Shown piece by piece: positions 6,992 through 15,434 of a DNA stretch of 20,330 bases. Origin of the DNA: an uncultured Anaerovibrio sp. GTDB taxonomy: Bacteria; Bacillota; Negativicutes; Selenomonadales; Selenomonadaceae. The notes beneath the pieces are model-generated. The model searched no databases. It saw only the letters and a list, made by a program, of their open reading frames with translations, and was not told the DNA's origin. Location of the stretch: assembly GCA_902785445.1 (NCBI GenBank), contig CACZYN010000009.1, positions 1 to 20,330 of the forward strand, given 5' to 3'. Numbering within the stretch: position 1 is the stretch's first letter; every line of letters starts with the position of its first letter. The position numbers were made by a program, and so were the translations under genes.

Positions 6992-7021
6992 ATAACAAAA
7001 AGAGCTGACCTGCGCCAGCCC
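6991..7021 (-). terminator. Rho-independent terminator after tatA2
   Basis: On the minus strand GGGCTGGC and GTCAGCTC form an 8-bp stem with two G-U pairs and a GCAG loop, followed by TTTTTGTTATTT. It lies 16 bases after the tatA2 stop codon and touches the -35 of the next promoter. Confidence 0.7.
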
Positions 7022-7036
7022 CTACCTAAATCACCT

Positions 7037-7300
7037 TTATTTGTCATCCTTGACTTCTATTTTTTCTGCCTCTTCAGTTATGTTTTCCATTCTATCACTG
7101 GCTTGAACATCCTCTGACTTTTGAGCTATTTGCCCATTGGAAGTCGATGCTGGCTCATCCATGATACCGCTGGACACCCGGCGAAATTCCCGTATGGTTT
7201 TGCCCAGTCCCCGACCAATCTCCGGCAATTTTCCTGGACCAAAGACAATGAGCGCAATAATCAACACAACAACAAGCTCAAATCCACCCATACCAAACAT
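7037..7300 (-). CDS. tatA: Twin-arginine translocase subunit TatA/E (copy 2)
   Basis: An 87-residue TatA homologue with the same plan as the one at 6731-6928: membrane helix (FELVVVLIIALIVFGPGKL), FGPGKLP hinge, amphipathic helix (EIGRGLGKTIREFRRVSSG), and a longer acidic tail of about 40 residues. The ATG at 7300 follows GGAGG by 6 bases. It is 27 bases downstream of the polyprenyl synthase gene and ends in its own terminator, so it belongs to that transcript rather than to tatA1-tatC. The longer tail could indicate a TatB-like role, but the family signature is TatA; this is unresolved. Confidence 0.9.
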   Translation of the reverse strand: MFGMGGFELVVVLIIALIVFGPGKLPEIGRGLGKTIREFRRVSSGIMDEPASTSNGQIAQKSEDVQASDRMENITEEAEKIEVKDDK

Positions 7301-7327
7301 GCTATGCCTCCACTTCAATACATCTGC

Positions 7328-8299
7328 TTAAAAATTTCGTCCACCAATAAAGTCTGCCGCCATATGATAGGAGCTAGTTATTTCACTCGGTATACTAGCT
7401 GGCAATACCTCCTTGGCTCTGGTCAGGTACTCATCAACCTTTGCCTTGGTAAACTCAATTCCATCAGTTGCTTTTACCAAATCCAGGGCCCGTCCAAGCA
7501 TGTCTGCGGTCATGTTCCGATTAGTAACTATATCCAGAAGCTCCGCTCTGTCTGGACTAACCTCCAAGGCCCTTATGGCTGGCAATGTAATAATTCCCTG
7601 TAAAATATCATTTCCCGCCGGTTTACCAATGGTCTTGGTATCCCCTGTAAGGTCCAGTAAATCATCGGTCAACTGAAATGCCATTCCCACCGAATAGCCA
7701 TAATCATACAATGCCTGAATTTCAGGCTCAGAAAGTCCAGCCACGTCGCCCCCTAACTGACAGCTAATGGCCAGGAAATTAGCCGTTTTCATGGCAATGC
7801 GCTCAAAATACTCCTCCGTATCGCAGGAGGCCTTATATATTTCTTTATTTTGAATTAATTCTCCGGCACTTAAATCCGTGAGCAACCGTGACAGCTGCAG
7901 CTCCACCCGGCTTCCATAATTATGCTCGGCTACCAGTGCAAAGGCCTTGGCGAACAGATAATCCCCGGCTAAAATTGCCAGCTGATTACCCCACTTGGCA
8001 TTGGCCGTTTCGCTGCCACGTCTGGTAGTAGCACTATCCAGCACATCATCATGTACCAAAGAGGCCATGTGGATTAACTCCAAAGCTACCGCCAAGGGCA
8101 TTACCCGATCTCGATTATAATTCTGTCCGCAATGGGCAGCCAAAAAATACAATGCGGGGCGCAGTCGCTTGCCACCAGATTTAATTAGGTGATTGCCGAT
8201 TTCCGTGATGGTATCCACGGGAGATTTAACAGCAGCCTGCAAAGCCAGCTCCAAATCTGCCAAATCAGCTTTTATTATATCAAACATATTGCTAGACAA
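7328..8299 (-). CDS. Long-chain trans-polyprenyl diphosphate synthase (quinone side chain)
   Basis: A 323-residue all-helical prenyl synthase that elongates allylic diphosphates with isopentenyl diphosphate to make the menaquinone tail. Motifs: GGKRLRP (42-48), first aspartate-rich HDDVLD (83-88) with RR at 93-94, second aspartate-rich DDLLD (212-216). The small residue five positions ahead of the first motif (Ala79) fits a long product, but chain length (hepta- to nona-prenyl) cannot be read reliably. Start: TTG at 8299 has GAGGG with 6-base spacing, while the first in-frame ATG (8287) is 18 bases away, so TTG is preferred. Its promoter is at 8335-8363, and it shares a transcript with tatA2. 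Confidence 0.93.
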   Translation of the reverse strand: MSSNMFDIIKADLADLELALQAAVKSPVDTITEIGNHLIKSGGKRLRPALYFLAAHCGQNYNRDRVMPLAVALELIHMASLVHDDVLDSATTRRGSETANAKWGNQLAILAGDYLFAKAFALVAEHNYGSRVELQLSRLLTDLSAGELIQNKEIYKASCDTEEYFERIAMKTANFLAISCQLGGDVAGLSEPEIQALYDYGYSVGMAFQLTDDLLDLTGDTKTIGKPAGNDILQGIITLPAIRALEVSPDRAELLDIVTNRNMTADMLGRALDLVKATDGIEFTKAKVDEYLTRAKEVLPASIPSEITSSYHMAADFIGGRNF

Positions 8300-8334
8300 T
8301 TCTATCCCTCACTAATAAACTATACAGCCCCATT

Positions 8335-8363
8335 ATTTTACTATATATCGCTATATTTTTCAA
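8335..8363 (-). promoter_or_regulatory. Sigma-A promoter for the polyprenyl synthase-tatA2 unit
   Basis: Minus strand: TTGAAA (8358-8363), 17-base spacer, TAAAAT (8335-8340). The -35 begins two bases after the sulfatase stop codon, so there is no room for a terminator and some read-through from the sulfatase gene is likely. Confidence 0.65.
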
Positions 8364-8365
8364 AT

Positions 8366-10405
8366 CTATTGTATCATTTCCCCATTACGAACCAACCAGC
8401 CAGTGATGTCCTGTAAAGCGGCTCGTTCTGCAGTATATTCTTCAATATTGGATTCAGTATCTATTGGTTCTGCAGACTCCATGAGTTGTTGACGGATTTT
8501 ATACTTGTAATAGCCAATTTTATCTTTGGTCATCCAGCTATAAGGAGTAACCACATGATTTATATTTTCCATGAGAGACGGCTTAAGGCTATAATACTCA
8601 AAGCCTGCCGGCGCAATAAGTTCCATAAGGGTCGGCAAAATATTCTGATGTTCACCCAGTATATTGTTCCCCAGCATATCAGCAGTCAAATCCGGATGAT
8701 GCATATAAAAAGCCGTCAGCATATTTTCCCGAATGGTCTGCTCACTTCTAGGCAATACACCTTTATCAAAAGGCAAAACTGCCGCCGAATGGTCGCCAGT
8801 TACAATAAATAGGCTGTCCGGATATTGTTTCTGCATCTCCCGAACAAAATTCATCAGGCACCGATCCGCATAGCACACGCCCATAAACCGCCGGGCTTCC
8901 ATCTCATCCCGGCGCAAGCTTTCTGGCATTTCTGGCATCATGTCGTCGATATTCAGGCCATATTCGTGATAAGGCAGGTTATAAGGCCCATGATTGGATG
9001 TAGTATAAACAAAATGAAATTCCGGTTCAGTATTTTGATTATTCTTAATATGCTCTGCCACACTGTTCAAAAAGATATGATCATAGACTCCCAGCCAGGT
9101 CTGCGGTGAGCCAGGCGGGCAAAAATCCGGGCCTCCATAAACCTCATCAAAGCCCACTGCCGGAACAAAGTGCATCAGGCTGCCCCAGTTCAGACTGCCC
9201 CCATACCAAAAGCTAGTGTGATAGCCCAGCTTTTTTAGCTGTCCTGCCAAGGACGTAGGAATCTTATTTATGTCACAACTCCAAATGGACTTGTTTTCAT
9301 TTAGCTCCAAATCACAATCATAGAGTCCCAGCAAAATACTTCCCAGTGCCGTTTGGGAAATCATCCCGGCTGGCTGGAAATTACTGATGGTTACCGTTCC
9401 TTTTTCCTGCTGGAAAATCTTGCTGGCATCCATCAAATGCAATTTATCATAAACCCTGTCAAAGGGTGCCTGACACTGACTTTCGCCCAATAGCCAGAAA
9501 ATATGCTTAGGCTTGTTGATTTTTGCTCCCTGAGCGGTCCGCTTAAAATGAAATAGCGGGTTATCCCCTGCCCCGACGAAGGAGGGACAAATCGTCTGGA
9601 TGCTTTTCACAGCCTCTTCGTCGCTCTTGCTAACAAAAGCCGGAACCGGATGCTTTAAAACAATTTCCAAAGCAATTAGGTCATCCACCGTGGCCTTGCC
9701 CAAAAATACATCTTCCTTGACTATCGGTGGCACCTCATCCCACTCCGGTTTGTCCCTATGCCGGAAAGTCCCCCCGAAACGGAACCAATAAAACAAGGCA
9801 ATGGAAAACAAAAACATCAGCGTGTTAACCACATACTGGGCATATTCATTATCCAAGGCAACAAAACCAACACAAGGAAGCCCCAACAGTAAACTGCCAC
9901 TCCACCAACAAAAAGCAATATAGGGGATAAAGCTCAACAATATCCAAGCACCATGATTTTGGTTAAAAAATATATCGGCCAAATTTCCCTTGTCCGCATT
10001 ACGGCCAAAAAGGATATTGTTGTTAATGATATCTTGATAGTGGTAGTAGAAAATCATCTTGGTCCAAAACAGTACGTAGAGTACTACCAAATACAGGGTA
10101 ATACCCACTAGCCGTACCTTGTCACCCACTGCGAAATAATCCACCAAAAAGGCCCCGGGAATGCTCACCGCCACCAGTGGTACGAGATAGGCATAGGCAT
10201 TAAAATCCATCCCCCACCAAAAGCCATAGCGAAAGCAATGATAGAGCTTTTCCCGCCCCCACTGAGATAGTTTTTTAGGGCCAAAATAGGTAATAAAGAC
10301 CAAACGAAACAAAGCACAAACCAAGGGTGGTAAAAGTGCAATTTTTATATCCTGCTGCCAGCCCATAAAGAAGGCATCAAATAAGGTCATCCAATCACTC
10401 CACAT
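8366..10405 (-). CDS. LTA synthase-like membrane sulfatase-fold phosphotransferase
   Basis: A 679-residue protein with about five hydrophobic segments in the first 210 residues and a large domain (about 300-600) with the alkaline-phosphatase/sulfatase fold, predicted outside the membrane. Motifs follow LtaS order: LLGESQC (metal ligand Glu308), SQTALG (candidate nucleophile Thr352), WYGGSLNW and GFDEVYGG, SNHGPY (His472), VTGDHSAA (Asp538, His539). Known relatives transfer glycerol-phosphate, phosphoethanolamine or similar groups onto envelope glycans or lipids. In a diderm Negativicute a true lipoteichoic acid is unlikely, so the acceptor is unknown. Start: ATG 10405 leaves a leader of only about 11 bases; ATG 10390 (residue 6) has GGAG 7 bases upstream and gives about 26 bases, so the shorter start is possible. 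Its promoter motif is shared with the DUF4127 gene. Confidence 0.88.
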   Translation of the reverse strand: MWSDWMTLFDAFFMGWQQDIKIALLPPLVCALFRLVFITYFGPKKLSQWGREKLYHCFRYGFWWGMDFNAYAYLVPLVAVSIPGAFLVDYFAVGDKVRLVGITLYLVVLYVLFWTKMIFYYHYQDIINNNILFGRNADKGNLADIFFNQNHGAWILLSFIPYIAFCWWSGSLLLGLPCVGFVALDNEYAQYVVNTLMFLFSIALFYWFRFGGTFRHRDKPEWDEVPPIVKEDVFLGKATVDDLIALEIVLKHPVPAFVSKSDEEAVKSIQTICPSFVGAGDNPLFHFKRTAQGAKINKPKHIFWLLGESQCQAPFDRVYDKLHLMDASKIFQQEKGTVTISNFQPAGMISQTALGSILLGLYDCDLELNENKSIWSCDINKIPTSLAGQLKKLGYHTSFWYGGSLNWGSLMHFVPAVGFDEVYGGPDFCPPGSPQTWLGVYDHIFLNSVAEHIKNNQNTEPEFHFVYTTSNHGPYNLPYHEYGLNIDDMMPEMPESLRRDEMEARRFMGVCYADRCLMNFVREMQKQYPDSLFIVTGDHSAAVLPFDKGVLPRSEQTIRENMLTAFYMHHPDLTADMLGNNILGEHQNILPTLMELIAPAGFEYYSLKPSLMENINHVVTPYSWMTKDKIGYYKYKIRQQLMESAEPIDTESNIEEYTAERAALQDITGWLVRNGEMIQ

Positions 10406-10422
10406 TCATAATACACCTAAGT

Positions 10423-10450
10423 ATTATAACGCAATTGTTCAAATTTTTCC
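10423..10450 (-). promoter_or_regulatory. Promoter of the sulfatase gene, with a motif shared with the DUF4127 gene
   Basis: Minus strand: GGAAAAA, TTTGAACAATTGCG, T, TATAAT (10423-10428). Compared with 2129-2155 it differs by two substitutions and one extra A over about 27 bases. It begins three bases after the stop codon of the radical SAM gene. The predicted start is near 10416. Confidence 0.55.
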
Positions 10451-10453
10451 AAA

Positions 10454-11296
10454 CTACACATTTCCTAAATACACATAATCCAAATATTTGCGGGCAATGG
10501 ACTGTAAATTTTCCAAGGTACTTATCGGCGTAGCCTCAGCGTGCCATTTATAGCGTGGGAAATAGCGGGACAGATGTAGTGGCACATCCTTCTTGATCTT
10601 GGCCAGCCACTGGGCTTCCTCCTCCATCATGGCCGGTTCATCATTAAAATCTGGGATAACCAGTGTAGTTACCTCCACGTGAACCCCCGCCTCCACGGCC
10701 CTCTGGATAGTTTTCTGCACCGTTGCCAAGTCCCCACCCAGCCATATGTAGCCTTCCGGGGAAAAAGTTTTTAAATCAATATTCATGGCATCCACATAGG
10801 GTAGTAACTTCTCCAAAGGCTCTGGCATGATCTGGCCATTGGTCACCAGCACCACCCGTTGTCCCGCCTCTTTTAGCATTGGTGCCACATCCAGCAGGTA
10901 CTCATAGCTGAGCAGTGGCTCATTATAGGTAAAGGCCACACCAATACTCCCCGCATCCTTTGTAGCTTTACGGGCAATATCCACCAAGTCCGGTGGTGCA
11001 ACATAGCCCTGGGACATCTTAATCCCCTGCTGGGATATACTATGATTTTGACAAAAGGGACATTTCATATTGCAGCCAAAACTACCCAGAGATAAAATTG
11101 CGCTTCCGGGATAAAAATGATACAAAGGCTTTTTTTCGATGGGGTCAAGGGCCAGAGAAGTAACCTGACCATAGGAAATACTACTTATCTCCCCATCCAC
11201 ATTTCTTCTGGTACCACAAAGGCCCGTCTGACCACTTTTCAAAGTACAATTATGGGGGCAAAGGCCACATTGTACAGTTTGCTGTTCCTTATTCAT
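10454..11296 (-). CDS. amrS: AmmeMemoRadiSam system radical SAM enzyme (short form)
   Basis: A 280-residue radical SAM protein. The N-terminus has a cysteine-rich module (CGLCPHNC at 10-17, GLCGTR at 25-30), then PIEKKPLYHFYPGS and the CxxxCxxC cluster motif CNMKCPFCQN (Cys75, 79, 82). This is the pattern of the radical SAM member of the AmmeMemoRadiSam group; the reaction is unknown. The protein stops at YVYLGNV. From memory of the family, many members continue past this point with a cysteine-containing tail (an ENTYCPNCG-like motif), which is absent here; the following bases give a stop and then the sulfatase promoter. The ATG at 11296 overlaps the end of the MEMO-AMMECR1 gene by 8 bases (GAGGT 8 bases upstream), so both proteins are made from one message. 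Confidence 0.92.
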   Translation of the reverse strand: MNKEQQTVQCGLCPHNCTLKSGQTGLCGTRRNVDGEISSISYGQVTSLALDPIEKKPLYHFYPGSAILSLGSFGCNMKCPFCQNHSISQQGIKMSQGYVAPPDLVDIARKATKDAGSIGVAFTYNEPLLSYEYLLDVAPMLKEAGQRVVLVTNGQIMPEPLEKLLPYVDAMNIDLKTFSPEGYIWLGGDLATVQKTIQRAVEAGVHVEVTTLVIPDFNDEPAMMEEEAQWLAKIKKDVPLHLSRYFPRYKWHAEATPISTLENLQSIARKYLDYVYLGNV

Positions 11297-12680
11297 GACG
11301 GGTTACCTCAAAGCGTTGCAGCTTAATCTTTTCATCGGGAGATATACCTCCCTTGCGCCGGGCAATGGAAATCTGCTCCTCAACGGTATCAATTCCTTCT
11401 AAGTCCGGCAGCAACAGCCCCCGGCGATGACCGTCCGCACTGGAAACAATTACGCCATACCGTTTCACATCCAACTGGTTTGGACCTTCTATTGGTTCCG
11501 GCTCCGATAATACATCCACATCATAAACCAAATCATCCAGCTCATCGGCAGTTACAGCTGGAAAGCGCGGATCCTCTGTACCAGCCGCCACCGCATTGGC
11601 AATTATCTCTGCCGCCAAGCTGTCCCGTACCGGTAATATAGTACCAATACAGCCCCGGAGCTGCCCGGCTTTTTTTATCGACACAAAGGCCCCCGCCCGG
11701 GTGTTTAACAATTCAGACGGTAAATCTATCGGTAATGCCAACCGTTTACCATCCCGCACATAGCTTTCCAAACTATGACGGGCTAGCCTAAGGTAAGCAT
11801 CTTCCTTGGCCCGTCGCTCTGCCATGGCTTTCTTATGGCATTCCACGGCCTGCTCCCCGATGTTACGTACTTCATTCTTTTCTCCAGGTGTAAACTGGGC
11901 CACCCCATAGCCCACACCAAAGGGTCCCTCACAGGACAGCAGCTTTGGCTCCACATCCAAACAGTCAAAGGCACCAGCCATTATCCAGAAGGAACGCAGG
12001 CCGCACTCAGCAGCATCTTCGGCAAGTTTTGCCGGTGTCGTCAGCAATTGCAAAAAATCACCTGCTCTAAAGCAGTCCGCCATCCGTTGATCAAATACCG
12101 GACCCTCCGCAGCAAAGCCATAAGGACCATCCTTTTTAAGCTTATGAGATAAATCCCCGCTAGCCACCAGCATCATTCGTCTATTAAGTTTATCCGCTGT
12201 TTCCCGCAATAACACTCCCAAGGCGTAATGGTGTACATAGGATAATCCTGACAAGCCAATCCGTACTATCTTGCCTGTATAGCCCGCCCGCTGCAAAAAA
12301 TACAGGGGTATCATGGTACCGTGATCCAAATCATGATTTTGCCGCCCCAAAGTACCAGTAGCTAATTCTATTTCCTCGGCAGATTGCTCCACCTGCCGAA
12401 CGAACTCCTCATCATATTCCACCTCGAAGGCCAACTCCGGGTGGCCAAAATTGGCAAAGCTGCCCTTGGCCGATGCTCCTGATGATATTTGCAGATAATC
12501 CGCATACATAGTGGCATGGGGACTGGTAATAATTACCAAATCCGGCTCTTTATCCACTAGCCATTTAGCCGTAGTCTCGTAGGCTTCTATGGTAGCACTA
12601 ATTCCCTTTTCCTCACCCCGACCAATCTCCGGTATTATAAGTGGCGGATGAGGAACAACACAGGCACCTAAAAATGACAT
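11289..12680 (-). CDS. MEMO-AMMECR1 fusion (AmmeMemoRadiSam proteins B and A in one chain)
   Basis: A 463-residue two-domain protein. Residues 1-265 are a MEMO/LigB-type domain: VPHPPLIIPE (His11), TSPHATMY (His55), LDHGTMIPL (Asp119-His120), SGDLSHK (Asp176, His179) and ECGLRS (Cys226), matching the metal-site residues known in MEMO and class III extradiol dioxygenases. Residues 290-463 are an AMMECR1 domain with the hallmark LRGCIGT (341-347) and EDPRFPAV (369-376). The linker (266-290) is charged and helical. These domains are usually separate proteins that co-occur with the radical SAM partner, which follows directly downstream. Function is unknown; cofactor or redox chemistry is only a guess. 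The ATG at 12680 has GGAGGTG 5 bases upstream. I see no convincing promoter in the 70 bases before it. Confidence 0.93.
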   Translation of the reverse strand: MSFLGACVVPHPPLIIPEIGRGEEKGISATIEAYETTAKWLVDKEPDLVIITSPHATMYADYLQISSGASAKGSFANFGHPELAFEVEYDEEFVRQVEQSAEEIELATGTLGRQNHDLDHGTMIPLYFLQRAGYTGKIVRIGLSGLSYVHHYALGVLLRETADKLNRRMMLVASGDLSHKLKKDGPYGFAAEGPVFDQRMADCFRAGDFLQLLTTPAKLAEDAAECGLRSFWIMAGAFDCLDVEPKLLSCEGPFGVGYGVAQFTPGEKNEVRNIGEQAVECHKKAMAERRAKEDAYLRLARHSLESYVRDGKRLALPIDLPSELLNTRAGAFVSIKKAGQLRGCIGTILPVRDSLAAEIIANAVAAGTEDPRFPAVTADELDDLVYDVDVLSEPEPIEGPNQLDVKRYGVIVSSADGHRRGLLLPDLEGIDTVEEQISIARRKGGISPDEKIKLQRFEVTRHE

Positions 12681-12750
12681 AAAAACACCTCCAATACCCC
12701 AATATTACGACAAAATCCGTAGAATTCCCTGCAAAAAATAAAACCCATAT

Positions 12751-12791
12751 AAAAAGGACTGCTCCATTGATAAACATCAACGGGGCAGTCC
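12751..12791 (-). terminator. Rho-independent terminator of the fum-sdh operon
   Basis: On the minus strand GGACTGC pairs with GCAGTCC and inside it TTGAT pairs with ATCAA, followed by TTTTT. It lies 23 bases after the sdhB stop codon and before the MEMO-AMMECR1 gene. Confidence 0.85.
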
Positions 12792-12814
12792 CTCAAAACT
12801 CAACAAATATCTAA

Positions 12815-13570
12815 TTATTTATTGAAAATGTTCTTCAGTGCCTGCTTATTTACATCGCGGTTAAGCTGTGCAAGATAAGTAGTCAGCTTGATATTCTTAG
12901 GGCAAACCTCTACGCAGTTCTGGGAATTACCGCAGCTGGTAATACCGCCCTTGCCCATAAGAGCCTCCAGGCGCTTTTCCTTGTCGAACTTTCCAAGTGG
13001 ATGGAGATTGAACAAGTAAGCCTGAACGGATGGAGAAGCACCGATAAAGTCGGACTGAGGTCCAACATTAGGGCAAGCCTCCAAGCAGCAACCGCAAGTC
13101 ATGCAGTGAGAAATCTCATATGCAGTGGTTGCAGTGTAAGGATTCTGGATAGGAGCATCCTTAACTTCCCAAGAACCATCAACCTCAACCCAAGCCTGTA
13201 CGCGCTTCAAGGACTCGAACATTACAGAACGGTCCACATGGAGGTCACGAATTACAGGGAAAGTTCTGGCTGGCTGCAAGCGAATTGGCTGCTCCAAATT
13301 GTCAATCAGAGCGCAGCAAGCCTGCTGAGCCTTACCATTAATAACCATCATACAAGCACCGCAAACCTTCTCCAGGCAGTTGCACTCCCAAACTACAGGA
13401 GCAACCTTCTTGCCATCAGTGGTTACAGGGTTCTTCTGAATTTCCATCAAAGAAGCTACTACATTCAGAGCAGGACGATATGGAATTTCGAACTCCTGAG
13501 TGTAAGGTGTGCTGGTAGGGCTGTCCTGACGCTCAATTATAAACTTAACTGTTTTCTTCTGTTCTGCCAT
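12815..13570 (-). CDS. sdhB: Succinate dehydrogenase / fumarate reductase iron-sulfur subunit
   Basis: A 251-residue electron-transfer subunit linking the flavoprotein to the membrane anchor. Cluster ligands are all present: 2Fe-2S by Cys65, Cys70, Cys73, Cys85 (spacing 4-2-11); 4Fe-4S by Cys156, Cys159, Cys162, Cys166 (CMTCGCCLEACP); 3Fe-4S by Cys213, Cys219, Cys223 (CGNSQNCVEVCP). It is the last gene of the operon, 17 bases after sdhA, with GGGGGAT 8 bases before ATG 13570. Together with the fused single anchor subunit this is a type-B complex. In an anaerobe with fumarase in the same operon, fumarate reduction by menaquinol is the likely physiological direction, but sequence does not prove it. 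Confidence 0.96.
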   Translation of the reverse strand: MAEQKKTVKFIIERQDSPTSTPYTQEFEIPYRPALNVVASLMEIQKNPVTTDGKKVAPVVWECNCLEKVCGACMMVINGKAQQACCALIDNLEQPIRLQPARTFPVIRDLHVDRSVMFESLKRVQAWVEVDGSWEVKDAPIQNPYTATTAYEISHCMTCGCCLEACPNVGPQSDFIGASPSVQAYLFNLHPLGKFDKEKRLEALMGKGGITSCGNSQNCVEVCPKNIKLTTYLAQLNRDVNKQALKNIFNK

Positions 13571-13587
13571 TCTATTTTATCCCCCTA

Positions 13588-15390
13588 TTACTCTTTCTTT
13601 GCAACAGCGTAGTTACGAGGACGTGCCTTAATGAGGGAGTGCTCAAACTCCTCATAGGTTACTACTGGTTCCTCAGTTGCTGCATCAAAGCTTACAACGG
13701 ATGTAAACATGAACTTCTCATCATTACGAGGATAGAATACCAGCTCGCCGTCCTTCTCGATACGGTTGCCGTTATCATCCAGCATAATCTTTGCATGGGC
13801 ACCACGGGACTCATCACGGCAACGAGCAGACTTGGTGATAGCCATAGCATAGATAATCATGTTGCGGAGCTGGCGAACAAACATAGCTTCCTGGTTAGCC
13901 CAGTTGCCATGGTCGGTTACACCGATGTTATCCCAACGCTTCAGGATATCCTTCAGCTTCTCCAGGCAGATATCCAAGCCCTTGTTATCGCGCTCGATGG
14001 ATACATACTCATACATGATTTCGCCCATTTCCTGATGGAGCTTGTGAGCATTCTCAGGACCATTCATCTGGCGAATCTTGTCATACTCATCCTGAACTTC
14101 CTTGCGAGCTGCTTCGATTTCAGCATCGGTGATTTCGCACAGCTTGGAAACATTTTCCTTAGCCCACTTCATAGCCTCTGGACCGGAAACGGTTCCGGAA
14201 TAAGCAGCGGACAACAGGGAGTTAGCACCAAGACGGTTTGCACCGTGATACTGATGGTCGCACTCACCAGAAGCCATGAGGCCAGGGATGTTGGTGAAAT
14301 GCTTTCTATCTACATAGATACCGCCCATGGAGTAATGAACGGAAGGGAAAATCTCCATTGGAACCTTACGAGGGTCCTTACCAACGAACTCAGTGTAAAT
14401 CTCGATGATACCGCCCAGCTTACGCTCCAAATATTCGGCAGGAATGTGGGACAGATCGAGGTATACACGACGGTCATGGTTAATACCGAGATCCATGTGA
14501 ACGCATACCTTGAAAATAGCACGGGAAGCAACATCACGAGGAACCAGGTTACCATAAGCTGGGTACATATCCTCCAGGAAGTACCAAGGCTTACCATCTC
14601 TGTAAACCCATACACGACCACCCTCACCGCGGCAAGCCTCGGACATCAGACGGTTCTTATCGGAGCCTGGGATAGCGGTTGGATGAATCTGAATGAACTC
14701 AGGGTTAGCAATCTTTGCACCCTGCTGATAAACTGCAGAAACTGCAGAACCATTACAAATAGTGGAAGCAGTACAACGGCCAAATACCTGACCAGGGCCA
14801 CCAGTTGCCAAAATAACAACATCAGCCTTGAAGGCTTTGATTTCCATGGAATTCATGCTCTGGGCAATAATACCACGGCAAACACCGTTCTTGTCCTTGA
14901 AAATCTTTACGAATTCCCAGAACTCGTACTTAGTTACGCCGCCCTTAACTTCCCAGCGACGAACCTGCTCGTCAAGAGCATAGAGGAGCTGCTGACCAGT
15001 AGTGGAACCAGCAAAGCAAGTACGCTTATTCTTCTGTCCACCGAAGTTACGAAGGTCAAGTACGCCCTCTGGAGTACGGGTGAAAGGTACACCCATACGG
15101 TCAAACATCTTTATGAGCTTAGGTGCAGCCTCAACCATGCCCTTTACAGCCAACTGGTCAGCCAGGAAGTCACCACCGTATACGGTATCATCAAAATGCT
15201 CATAAATGGAATCGTGCTCACCCTTGGTGTCCATGCAGGCATTAATACCGCCCTGGGCACAGAGGGAGTGAGAACGCTTTACTGGACAGTAAGAGAATAA
15301 ATCTACTTCGCCGCCAGCTTCACAAATCTTAAGGGTAGCCATCAAGCCTGACAAGCCGCCACCTACTACAATAATCTTATTTTTAGCCAC
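13588..15390 (-). CDS. sdhA: Succinate dehydrogenase / fumarate reductase flavoprotein subunit
   Basis: A 600-residue flavoprotein that interconverts succinate and fumarate on the cytoplasmic face. The N-terminal FAD-binding loop is VVGGGLSGL (8-16). His41 in SHSLCAQGGINA is the expected site of covalent FAD attachment. Further family motifs are FIQIHPTAIPG, LMSEACRGEGG, VHYSMGGIYVD and GANRLGANSLL, which supply the dicarboxylate-binding and proton-shuttle residues. Start: GTG at 15390, 7 bases after AAGGAGAG; no ATG fits better. It lies 44 bases downstream of sdhC. An open frame of more than 550 codons on the opposite strand is a by-product of its codon usage, not a gene. Confidence 0.97.
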   Translation of the reverse strand: MAKNKIIVVGGGLSGLMATLKICEAGGEVDLFSYCPVKRSHSLCAQGGINACMDTKGEHDSIYEHFDDTVYGGDFLADQLAVKGMVEAAPKLIKMFDRMGVPFTRTPEGVLDLRNFGGQKNKRTCFAGSTTGQQLLYALDEQVRRWEVKGGVTKYEFWEFVKIFKDKNGVCRGIIAQSMNSMEIKAFKADVVILATGGPGQVFGRCTASTICNGSAVSAVYQQGAKIANPEFIQIHPTAIPGSDKNRLMSEACRGEGGRVWVYRDGKPWYFLEDMYPAYGNLVPRDVASRAIFKVCVHMDLGINHDRRVYLDLSHIPAEYLERKLGGIIEIYTEFVGKDPRKVPMEIFPSVHYSMGGIYVDRKHFTNIPGLMASGECDHQYHGANRLGANSLLSAAYSGTVSGPEAMKWAKENVSKLCEITDAEIEAARKEVQDEYDKIRQMNGPENAHKLHQEMGEIMYEYVSIERDNKGLDICLEKLKDILKRWDNIGVTDHGNWANQEAMFVRQLRNMIIYAMAITKSARCRDESRGAHAKIMLDDNGNRIEKDGELVFYPRNDEKFMFTSVVSFDAATEEPVVTYEEFEHSLIKARPRNYAVAKKE

Positions 15391-15434
15391 GTAGGTTCTC
15401 TCCTTATATACAAAACTTTACTACTACGACAGTC

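Noticed and set aside
8335..8368. Possible third copy of the DUF4127/sulfatase promoter motif in front of the polyprenyl synthase gene (TTTGAAAAATATAGCG)
   Set aside because: The match needs a gap and several substitutions, and a canonical TTGAAA-17-TAAAAT promoter explains the site.
12681..12750. Promoter for the MEMO-AMMECR1 gene
   Set aside because: A TAATAT-like -10 can be found, but no -35 at acceptable spacing, so it is not reported as a feature.
13639..15300. Open frame of 553 codons on the plus strand, antisense to sdhA
   Set aside because: The sdhA reading has complete FAD and dicarboxylate motifs and a ribosome site. The antisense frame has no recognisable domain and is explained by the biased codon use of sdhA.
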